Below, one piece after another: positions 15,180 through 22,081 of a stretch of 44,307 bases of DNA. The position numbers and the translations under genes were made by a program. How positions within the stretch are numbered: position 1 is the first letter of the stretch; every line of letters starts with the position of its first letter. The DNA is taken from NCBI GenBank assembly GCA_035995425.1, contig DASYKM010000243.1, forward strand, positions 1-44,307, given 5' to 3'. The stretch comes from CADEED01 sp035995425 (GTDB lineage Bacteria; Pseudomonadota; Gammaproteobacteria; Steroidobacterales; Steroidobacteraceae). The notes beneath the pieces were generated by a model, which worked only from the letters and a program-made list of their open reading frames with translations, ran no database searches and was not told the origin of the DNA.

Positions 15180-15973
15180 TTATCGAGCTGCCGGATCCTG
15201 ATGTTGCGGAACCATACGGGCTGCGATTCCGCCTGCAGCGCGATGTGCCCGAACGACAACTGCATCGGGTTGCCCGCGGCCAGCAGTGCCTGCGCGCTCT
15301 CGTCCCGCGGATCGAGCTGCGGATGTTGATAACGCAGCACCTCGACGCCGTTCACCCGATGGATCACTTCAGTATTGCCGTGGACTTCCACTTCCACCGC
15401 CACCCACTCGTCGAGCGGATAGAGCTTCGAGGTCGAGTCGATGATGTGATCGGTGACGAGTTTGCCCTTCAACTCGATATTGGTTCCGGGCGTGCAGACG
15501 TTGCCGGTTTGCTTTCCCGCGGTGGCACCAGTCGCCAGGAATTGAAATTCCATGCTCGCCGGCCACGGCTGATTCAGGCCGATTCCCATTGGTGATTGCG
15601 AATGGATCATGACGCCGCTGTTGAGCTTGGCCCACGGCGGTGAATCGGCGACCGCGGCGCCGGTGATGCGGTATTCCAGCCGCAGGACATAGCTGGAGTA
15701 GGCCTGGTTGCTGTAGAGGTGGCCAAACTGCTCATCGAACTTCCCGTATTTGTCGTAGCTCACCTTGATGATGCCGTCCTCGACGCGGAACGTATCGGCG
15801 TAGTTGTCGCCGAGCGGATGCTTGTTGATCTTGACGGTCCAGCCGGACAGATCCTTGCCATTGAACAGCGAGTGCCACTCGCCCTCGTCCGCCGCGAGCG
15901 CCGGAACACTCTTAAACGGCAGAGCGGCCACCGCCAGGCAGATGATCGCAAACGACAGGTATCGGTTTTTCAT
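15176..15973 (-). CDS. DUF1080 (3-keto-disaccharide hydrolase-type) exported protein
   Basis: This 265-aa protein has a signal peptide (SFAIICLAVAALPFKSVPALA) and one concanavalin/LamG-like domain of the DUF1080 family. Family blocks are WHSLFNGKDLSGW near 33-45, LNSGVMIH near 120, PASMEFQFLA, CTPGTNIELKG and the C-terminal IALQAESQPVWFRNIRI. Members characterised so far cleave 3-keto-glycosides after a Gfo/Idh/MocA oxidoreductase has oxidised the sugar; no such oxidase is in this window. GGGGGA precedes the ATG at 15973; longer in-frame starts lack a signal peptide. It lies 22 bases after the dehydrogenase and overlaps EpmB by 4 bases. Confidence 0.9.
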   Translation of the reverse strand: MKNRYLSFAIICLAVAALPFKSVPALAADEGEWHSLFNGKDLSGWTVKINKHPLGDNYADTFRVEDGIIKVSYDKYGKFDEQFGHLYSNQAYSSYVLRLEYRITGAAVADSPPWAKLNSGVMIHSQSPMGIGLNQPWPASMEFQFLATGATAGKQTGNVCTPGTNIELKGKLVTDHIIDSTSKLYPLDEWVAVEVEVHGNTEVIHRVNGVEVLRYQHPQLDPRDESAQALLAAGNPMQLSFGHIALQAESQPVWFRNIRIRQLDK

Positions 15974-15995
15974 TGAGTCCCCCTTTGAAGCCATT

Positions 15996-16856
15996 CTAGC
16001 GGCGCAGCAGTTCGACGATCGAGGCGATGTCCTTTTCCGCGAATCCGGCTTTCTCCGCGGCGGCAAATCGATCGCGCGCCGCGTCAGCGCTCTTGAGCTC
16101 GATGCCGGCGAGCGCGAACGCCTGGCGCGCATAGCTCAGGTCTTTGGCCATCAGCGGAACGAAAAAGTTCGGCTCGTAGGCCCGATCGAGCATGCGCTGC
16201 GCGACGATTTTCACCAGCGGGCTACCCGGCGAGCCGGCGCCGAGCACCGCTGCGGCCTGGCGCGCATCGAGTCCGCTGCGTTCCGCCATGGCGATGGCTT
16301 CGGCGAGGCTCGCCACCTGCACGCCGCACAGAAAATTGTTGATGAGCTTCATCATGGCACCACTGCCGGTGGGCCCCAGGTGCGCGATGCTGCCGCCCAT
16401 CGCGGCCAGTACAGGCCGCACTCGTTCCAGCAATTCGGCCGGCCCACCAACCAGGAAAGACAAGGCGCCGCTCTCCGCCTGCATCTTGCTGCCGGTGACC
16501 GGCGCGTCGAGGAATCCGAAGCCGCGCGTCTGCGCCGTGGCCGAAAGTTCGCGAATCCATTCGACCGTGAGCGTGCTCGACTCGATGGCGATGGCTCCCT
16601 GGCGCATGGCCGCGAGCGCGCCCGCCTCGCCGAGCCACACGCTGCGCGACGCCTCGTCATTCGCCAGCATGGCCAGCACGACGTCGGCGTCTCGTGTCGC
16701 GTCGGCGACGGAACGGGCGGCGCGCGCGCCGGCGGCGGCCAGCGGCACGGCTTTGGCGGCATCGCGATTCCACACGGCAACGGTAAATCCCTTGGCGATG
16801 AGCTGCCGCGCCATGCCCGCGCCCATGATTCCGAGTCCGAGTACGGATATCTTCAT
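15996..16856 (-). CDS. Beta-hydroxyacid dehydrogenase (3-hydroxyisobutyrate dehydrogenase / tartronate semialdehyde reductase family)
   Basis: This 286-aa cytoplasmic NAD(P)-dependent enzyme has the Rossmann motif GLGIMG at 7-12, the substrate signature FLDAPVTGSKMQAESG near 115-130 and the catalytic block GSGAMMKLINN with Lys170 and Asn174. The family interconverts short beta-hydroxyacids and their aldehydes or ketones. The usual GG of the substrate loop reads T-G-S-K, so the natural substrate may be unusual. Its start overlaps the dehydratase stop (ATGA). Pairing with a sugar-acid dehydratase suggests that it handles a downstream hydroxy- or keto-acid. The exact substrate cannot be read. 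Confidence 0.9.
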   Translation of the reverse strand: MKISVLGLGIMGAGMARQLIAKGFTVAVWNRDAAKAVPLAAAGARAARSVADATRDADVVLAMLANDEASRSVWLGEAGALAAMRQGAIAIESSTLTVEWIRELSATAQTRGFGFLDAPVTGSKMQAESGALSFLVGGPAELLERVRPVLAAMGGSIAHLGPTGSGAMMKLINNFLCGVQVASLAEAIAMAERSGLDARQAAAVLGAGSPGSPLVKIVAQRMLDRAYEPNFFVPLMAKDLSYARQAFALAGIELKSADAARDRFAAAEKAGFAEKDIASIVELLRR

Positions 16857-18031
16857 GCGATCACCTTGAATTTTTTCAGCGCGGCTTCGTCGATGGTGAG
16901 CCCCAGGCCCGGCACGCCGTCATCGAGATCCACGAAGCCGTCTTTCGCCACCGGTTCACCCCTGAAGATGTACCAGAACAATTCGTTGCCCACTTCGACA
17001 TCGACCGGCGGAAAGTATTCCGCGATCGGCGAATTGAGGCTGGCCATCACCACGTGGTAGTTGTGCATCTGCCCGGCGTGCGGCACCACTGGAATCGAAT
17101 ACGATTCGGCCAGCGCCTGGATCTTGCGCGCGGCGGTCAGTCCGCCCACGCGATTGGTATCGAACTGGATGTAGTCGAGCGCCTTGGCCTCGATGAGCTG
17201 GCGGAAACCGTAGATGGTGTGCTCGTGCTCGCCCGCGGCAATCGGCGTCGTGCCAAAGCGCCGCAGCTCGTGGTAGCCGTGGATGTCATCGGGAATGATG
17301 GCCTCTTCGAGCCAGCGCAGGTTGAACGGCTCTATCAACCGCATCATGCGTTTGGCGTAGTCGAGGCTCCAGCCCATGTAGGCGTCGGCCATCACGTCCA
17401 CTTCATCGCCCACCGCGTCGCGTACCGTGCGCAGTAGTTCGACGTTGCGCGCCATGCCTTCCGCGCCGTCGATGGGTCCCCAGCCGAAGCGCAGCTTCAT
17501 CGCCTGGTAGCCTTCCGACTTGTAACGCCGCGCCTCGCTCGCGAGCTCTTCGAGCGGAGTGGAATACAGGCGGCTGGCATACACCGGGATCCGCGCCTTG
17601 GTGCGTCCGCCCATCAACCGGTAGCAAGGCTGTGCGGCGGCTTTGCCCATGAGGTCCCACAGCGCGATGTCGATGGCCGAGATCGCCACCAGGGCCACGC
17701 CTTTGCGGCCAAACGCCATGGTCTTGCGATACATGTGTTGCCAGAGGAATTCCGTGTCCCAGGGATTTTCGCCGATCAGCAGCGGCGCGAGATGCTGGTC
17801 GATCAGTTGTTTGGTCAGAAGCGGCGACAGTGCTGCGTTGCCGATACCCACCAGGCCTTGGGTGGTGAATATTTCCACGATCAGCCAGCCGTGGAAGGTG
17901 AAGGTCCCCATGGTTTCAGGCGAGAGGCGCGGCGAGATCAGATCCATGGGATTGGTACAGAAGTGCGGCGGCAGCGGCGCGGTCTTGCCCTCCCACTGAA
18001 CGACGCGTGTACGAACTTCGGTGATTTTCAC
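16853..18031 (-). CDS. Mandelate racemase/enolase-superfamily sugar-acid dehydratase, L-rhamnonate dehydratase-like
   Basis: This 392-aa enzyme has the enolase-superfamily capping domain (1-125) and barrel. Metal ligands are visible at D216 (VMADAYMG), E242 (WLEE) and E268 (AAGEHE). The catalytic dyad is H318 (VVPHAGQ) with D291 (IQFDTNRVGG). The GWGPIDGAEG loop near 183-192 resembles the HWGPHDGDAG of E. coli RhmD, which dehydrates L-rhamnonate to 2-keto-3-deoxy-L-rhamnonate; other six-carbon acid sugars are possible. The start is GTG in a GTGA overlap with the transporter stop. A GH78 rhamnosidase elsewhere in the window fits rhamnose chemistry, but the operon partner GH39 does not prove it. 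Confidence 0.87.
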   Translation of the reverse strand: MKITEVRTRVVQWEGKTAPLPPHFCTNPMDLISPRLSPETMGTFTFHGWLIVEIFTTQGLVGIGNAALSPLLTKQLIDQHLAPLLIGENPWDTEFLWQHMYRKTMAFGRKGVALVAISAIDIALWDLMGKAAAQPCYRLMGGRTKARIPVYASRLYSTPLEELASEARRYKSEGYQAMKLRFGWGPIDGAEGMARNVELLRTVRDAVGDEVDVMADAYMGWSLDYAKRMMRLIEPFNLRWLEEAIIPDDIHGYHELRRFGTTPIAAGEHEHTIYGFRQLIEAKALDYIQFDTNRVGGLTAARKIQALAESYSIPVVPHAGQMHNYHVVMASLNSPIAEYFPPVDVEVGNELFWYIFRGEPVAKDGFVDLDDGVPGLGLTIDEAALKKFKVIA

Positions 18032-19287
18032 GGGCTATGAGTCCTTGGCGGGAATTCGAGTTGCCGGATGCGCGGGATGGTCAGGCAAATGAGGGCGAAT
18101 GCGATCATGTGCAGCGAGGCGGCGGCGATCAGCACGGGCGTGTAGCTGAAGCCGTGGTCGAGCGCCCAGCCCGCGGCCTGTCCCATGGCAATGCCACCGA
18201 ACGCACCGCCGAGTCCGACGAGCCCTGCGAGCTTGCCGAGCGCGCCGTGCGGCACGAGGTCGGTGGGCACGGTCATCACCAGCGTCGACCAGCTCTGCTG
18301 CCCGAAGAACGCAAGGCTGAACAGGAACAGCACGAGCGGAATCGAATCTGCCTGGGGCACGAACATCACCCAGGGCATCAACGCCGCGCTCGCGCCCAGC
18401 GCGATCTTGCGCGCGGCGTTCACGGAAAAATTTCGCGCCAGCAATCGGCTCGAAAGATAGCCGCCGCACAGGCTGCCGATGCCGGACGCCGCGTACGGAA
18501 TCCAGCCGACCGAGGCGGCCTGCTTGAGATCGAAGCCACGCGCTTCGAACAGGTATTTCGGCAACCAGAATAGATAGAAGTACCAGGCGCCGTCGCTGAG
18601 GAATTTTGCGCCGGCAATGCCGAGCACTTCGCGCTTGCGTAGAAGCTGCGCGAGAGTTGGAGCCGCTCCCACGACGGCGCGTTCGAGGTCCGCGCTTGCT
18701 GGATCGGGCGCGACGGATGGCGTCTGGTAGCGGGCCCACCACCACACCGCCCAGGCAAGTCCGGCCGCGCCGGTCACGAAAAACACCCAGCGCCAGCTCG
18801 CGAGATTCCACCAGTCGGCTTGCACGAGAATCAGCGCGATCAGCGGCGGCGCAATGACGGCGCCAACCGCGGTCCCCGCATTGATGATGCCGAGTGCCGC
18901 GGCGCGCTCACGCGGCGCGAACCATTCCGCAACCGCGCGCGTCGCGGCTGGAAAGCCACCGCCCTCGCCCACGCCGAGCAGCAGCCGGCTCGCGGCGAGC
19001 GCGATGACGCCACCGGCGAAACCGTGACTGGCGCAGGCCAGCGACCAGAAGATCATGATGAACAGGAAACCGCGGCGCGTGCCGATCCGGTCTAACAACC
19101 AGCCGCCGCCCAGGTACATGAGGCCATAGGTGGCGAGGAATGCCGAATCGAGGAACGCCTTGGTCTGGTTGCCGATCGGAATGTCGGCCTGAATGTTCTT
19201 GATCGCCCAGGGCAGCGTCTGCCGATCGAGATAGCTGATGGCGATCGCCATCGCGATCGTCACCGCGATCCCCCATCGACCGCGCAT
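18028..19287 (-). CDS. MFS transporter, hexuronate/anion:cation symporter type
   Basis: This 419-aa inner-membrane permease has about 12 helices in two halves split by a hydrophilic loop near 190-220. The opening SYLDRQTLPWAIKNIQADIPI and the following GLMYLGGGWLLDRIGTRRGF are typical of the ACS subfamily (ExuT, GudP, GarP relatives), which imports sugar acids with protons. It starts one base after the GH39 stop and overlaps the dehydratase start. It probably brings in the acid sugar that the dehydratase consumes. Confidence 0.9.
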   Translation of the reverse strand: MRGRWGIAVTIAMAIAISYLDRQTLPWAIKNIQADIPIGNQTKAFLDSAFLATYGLMYLGGGWLLDRIGTRRGFLFIMIFWSLACASHGFAGGVIALAASRLLLGVGEGGGFPAATRAVAEWFAPRERAAALGIINAGTAVGAVIAPPLIALILVQADWWNLASWRWVFFVTGAAGLAWAVWWWARYQTPSVAPDPASADLERAVVGAAPTLAQLLRKREVLGIAGAKFLSDGAWYFYLFWLPKYLFEARGFDLKQAASVGWIPYAASGIGSLCGGYLSSRLLARNFSVNAARKIALGASAALMPWVMFVPQADSIPLVLFLFSLAFFGQQSWSTLVMTVPTDLVPHGALGKLAGLVGLGGAFGGIAMGQAAGWALDHGFSYTPVLIAAASLHMIAFALICLTIPRIRQLEFPPRTHSP

Positions 19288-19288
19288 G

Positions 19289-20977
19289 TCAGTTGCCGAT
19301 CACGATCAGCGCGACGCCCTGCCGCGGAAGCGCCACCTCGAAACTCCGCGTCCCGAGGCGAACCCGCTGCGGTTGCAGCGACTGCGGCGCGAGCTCGGAA
19401 GCTTTCTCGAGCTCCTGGTACTGCGTGGCATTCGGAGATTGCGGCGCGCCCATTTTCTGCCAGGCGGTGAACGCATTCCCATTCGCGCCGTCGACGCGCC
19501 AGATCGTCGCGTTGCTCGCCGCTTTCAATTTGAGGCCGGTGATCGTCAGGTGAACGGCCGCGTCGGGACCGGTCAGATCGTCATCATGATAGTTCCAGAC
19601 CAGCACGGCGACCTCGCCCTGCGGCGTGCGGGTGGCCAGCGCGCCCACGTCCGTCTCGCCGCGAACGCCGTTGGCCACGATCTCATCGAGTGAAACCTGC
19701 GCGCTGCTGCTGGCGGCAATGCGTTCGGGGCCGAGCCGCGCAAACATGCGAAACACATTGAGCACCGGCAGATTCACGCCATTGGTGGAAAGCTGTCGAT
19801 AGCCCGCGAACCAGGGCTGGTTCTCGAATTCGAACGCCCAGGTCAACACGCCTTCGAGATTCACGCCGCGCTTTTGCGCCAGCTCCCAGATGCGCGCGAA
19901 GCTCGCCGCGCTGTAGCTCGAGTACATGGTGCCGTTGCGATACGCGTTCTGCGGGCCCGGGCATGCCGCGCAGCCTTCGGGATCGCTCTCGCCGATCACG
20001 ATGGGTTTGGCGGCGAGGGCTGGCACCGCGGCAATTTTCTGGAAGCCGTTGTCGACTTCCTTGAGTTGCGTGGCGATACCCATGCGCACATGGCCGTCGA
20101 CGAAGGTCGGGCGGCCCTTGGCGTGGAACGAGAGGAAGTCGGTGGGAGTTCCGACTTCGCCGGTCACGTAGTTGGTTCCGGACGAAACGTGCGCGAGGAA
20201 GCCGTCCATGAATTGGCCACCGGCGCCGGCCACGTCCGGCCCACCCACGCGCGCGTTCGGCAGTGCGCGCCGCACGCCGGCGATCGCGAAGTCGTGCAGT
20301 TTGTAAAAATCTTCCGGTGTGCCCTGCCAATAAGTGGGGAAGTTCGCCTCGTTCCAGACCTCGAAGTACCACTTCGCCACTTCTTCGCGCCCGTAACGTT
20401 CGACATTGTGCGACGTCCATTGATAGACGAGTTCGCCCCATTTCTCATAACTCTTGGGCGGATAACTCCAGCCGGTAGCGATCAACTTGTAGTCGAAGCC
20501 CGGGCGCCACAGATGCTGGTATGGCACGTCCGCCGGCGCCGTCGAGAGTGCTTCCGGCATGAAGCCGATCTGGAGATAGGGGTGGATGCCGCGCGCGCGA
20601 TAGGTATCGATGATGCGATCGACCACCGTCCAGTCGTACTGCGGCTTGCCGTCGCTGGTTTCCGTGTAGGCATTGGTGCTGCCCCACTTGAACGCCGGCG
20701 TGCCGTCGCCGGTATTGAGCAGGTTGTGCGCGCGGAAATAGACTGCGCCGGTCCTGAGCTTGCCGAGCTCCACCAGCAGCTTGCGGCCGTCTTTCATGGT
20801 CGCGTAGTTAGGCTCGTCGGCGCCGAAGAAACGCCACACCGGCGGCAGCGAGCCCGCGGAGCGCGTCGCGTCGACCGTTATCGTCACCGGCCTCGGGGAG
20901 TCTTCGGCCTGCGCCGCGCCGCCGATCGCGACGAGCAGCGAAAAGAACATTCCCGCCCGTCGAGCCGTCGTCTGCAT
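19289..20977 (-). CDS. Secreted GH39 family glycoside hydrolase
   Basis: This 562-aa protein has a signal peptide (MFFSLLVAIGGAAQA) and a clan-A TIM barrel. The acid/base glutamate is E210 in YFEVWNEANF and the nucleophile is E330 in PIVIGESDPEG. A C-terminal beta-sandwich ends with the typical GVALIVIG strand. GH39 includes beta-xylosidases, alpha-L-iduronidases and arabinosidases; subsite residues cannot settle which. Lying first in an operon with a sugar-acid transporter and dehydratase, it may release an acidic or deoxy sugar outside the cytoplasm. GGGGGA lies 7 bases before the ATG. A cysteine pair, C-A-A-C just after the nucleophile, is unusual. Confidence 0.9.
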   Translation of the reverse strand: MQTTARRAGMFFSLLVAIGGAAQAEDSPRPVTITVDATRSAGSLPPVWRFFGADEPNYATMKDGRKLLVELGKLRTGAVYFRAHNLLNTGDGTPAFKWGSTNAYTETSDGKPQYDWTVVDRIIDTYRARGIHPYLQIGFMPEALSTAPADVPYQHLWRPGFDYKLIATGWSYPPKSYEKWGELVYQWTSHNVERYGREEVAKWYFEVWNEANFPTYWQGTPEDFYKLHDFAIAGVRRALPNARVGGPDVAGAGGQFMDGFLAHVSSGTNYVTGEVGTPTDFLSFHAKGRPTFVDGHVRMGIATQLKEVDNGFQKIAAVPALAAKPIVIGESDPEGCAACPGPQNAYRNGTMYSSYSAASFARIWELAQKRGVNLEGVLTWAFEFENQPWFAGYRQLSTNGVNLPVLNVFRMFARLGPERIAASSSAQVSLDEIVANGVRGETDVGALATRTPQGEVAVLVWNYHDDDLTGPDAAVHLTITGLKLKAASNATIWRVDGANGNAFTAWQKMGAPQSPNATQYQELEKASELAPQSLQPQRVRLGTRSFEVALPRQGVALIVIGN

Positions 20978-21016
20978 ATCATCGTCCCCCGTGAGCCGGG
21001 CGCGCGTGGCGCCGGG

Positions 21017-21117
21017 AATTTGTAGGGCTACTTTGTACCAAGTGAAAGTGCCTTCGCAAGAGCTGCTAGGACTGGGCCGTTTATTGATATAAGAGTCGAT
21101 ATTTAGCCCTACAAATT
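21017..21117. promoter_or_regulatory. Two perfect 14-bp inverted operator arms in the GH39-GntR divergent promoter
   Basis: AATTTGTAGGGCTA at 21017-21030 recurs exactly inverted as TAGCCCTACAAATT at 21104-21117, with 73 bases between. One arm is 40-53 bases before the GH39 start, the other 23-36 bases before the GntR start. Such symmetry is what a dimeric GntR regulator controlling both directions by looping or double occupancy would need. A candidate leftward promoter (TTGCGA at 21059-21054, 16-base spacer, TACAAA at 21037-21032) would place its transcription start inside the first arm. Confidence 0.65.
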
Positions 21118-21139
21118 ACTGATCCCGGTGGCGTAAGGC

Positions 21140-21871
21140 ATGGCACGCGGCGTAGCGAAAGCGAAAATGACCAGGTTCGGCGTGGAGCGTCCGAAGGGCA
21201 TCCACAGTGGCATCGCGCACGATCTCGGCATCGCCATCGTCAGCGGCAAATTTCCGCCCGGCACGCTGCTCTCAGCCGAGGAAAGATTCAGCACCGAGAA
21301 CAAGGTGTCGCGCGGCACCTACCGCGAGGCAATCCGCATTCTTACCGCCAAGGGTCTGGTATTCAGCCGCACGAAGAGCGGCACGCGCGTTCGGGAGCGC
21401 TCGAACTGGAACATGCTCGACCTCGACGTGCTCGCCTGGATGTTCGAGTCGCAGCCGAGCGAGGCGTTCGTGCGCAGCATCTTCGAGTTGCGCAGCATCG
21501 TCGAACCCGGCGCGGCCGCGCTCGCGGCCCTACGGCGCGACGGCCGCCAACTAGCGCGCATGGGCCACGCCTTGCAGGAGATGGAGCGTCTTGGCCTGCA
21601 GAGCGCGGAAGGGCGCGCGGCGGATCAGACTTTTCACTACCTCATCCTGGAAGCGACGCGGAACGAACCGCTCGTGACTCTCTCCAGTTCGATCGCCGCA
21701 GCAGTCGAGTGGACCACGATGTTCGCCCGGCGCGAGAAGCAGAAATTGCGTGACCCGATGCCCGATCATTTCGCGGTATACGACGCCATCGTGATAGGCG
21801 ACAGCGAAGCGGCGCGAATCAGAATGGCTCAGCTGGTCGCAAACGCCCTCACCGATACCGGTCTGCGTTAG
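21140..21871 (+). CDS. GntR family regulator, FadR/FCD type
   Basis: This 243-aa protein has an N-terminal winged helix (about 18-85; LLSAEERFSTENKVSRGTYREAIRILTAKGLV) and an FCD ligand domain (about 100-235). FCD proteins sense sugar acids or related carboxylates through a metal held by one Asp and three His. Here the Asp/His pair (ADQTFHYL) and a later His (PDHFAVYDA) are present. The last His, usually in an M-R-x-H-L turn, reads M-A-Q-L, so metal binding may be altered. It is divergent from the GH39 operon and its start lies 22 bases after an operator arm, so autoregulation is likely. The ATG at 21140 has GGTGG 8 bases before it. Confidence 0.92.
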   Translation: MARGVAKAKMTRFGVERPKGIHSGIAHDLGIAIVSGKFPPGTLLSAEERFSTENKVSRGTYREAIRILTAKGLVFSRTKSGTRVRERSNWNMLDLDVLAWMFESQPSEAFVRSIFELRSIVEPGAAALAALRRDGRQLARMGHALQEMERLGLQSAEGRAADQTFHYLILEATRNEPLVTLSSSIAAAVEWTTMFARREKQKLRDPMPDHFAVYDAIVIGDSEAARIRMAQLVANALTDTGLR

Positions 21872-21878
21872 CGCAATC

Positions 21879-21904
21879 ATCAGGGCAGCCAGCGGAGCCC
21901 TGAT
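21879..21904 (+). terminator. Hairpin after the GntR gene
   Basis: The arms ATCAGGGC and GCCCTGAT pair perfectly around a 10-base loop, 8 bases past the stop codon, with partial extension by GCAATC/TGC outside. No U tract follows, so it may be a weak terminator or an RNA 3'-end stabiliser rather than a classic intrinsic terminator. Confidence 0.4.
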
Positions 21905-21998
21905 TGCACCAAACGGCGGATTAAGACCGAAAACTCGTGGTTAAATTTCGTCAGATGCGGTAGAAAGCGGTCAAATCCGCTCAGTTTTGTCTCGGCTA

Positions 21999-22012
21999 GG
22001 TAACCGGTTTCC
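21999..22012. promoter_or_regulatory. LacI-type operator candidate upstream of the first TonB-dependent receptor
   Basis: GGTAACCGGTTTCC is a 14-bp even-spaced palindrome with a CG-containing centre (AACCGGTT) and one mismatch in seven pairs, the shape of LacI-family sites. It lies 70-83 bases upstream of the receptor ATG. No LacI-family gene is in the window. A second, weaker inverted repeat (AGCGG and CCGCT, 21966-21981) is nearby. Confidence 0.4.
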
Positions 22013-22081
22013 TTCGCTCGATACAAGACTGACAATGCTGACGATTTTTTCGATCACGAAATGATAAGGGGGACTCTTCAA

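Noticed and set aside
20978..21139. Riboswitch in the GH39-GntR intergenic region
   Set aside because: The 14-base arms are too far apart and too close to two opposite promoters to form a leader fold; a protein-operator explanation fits better.
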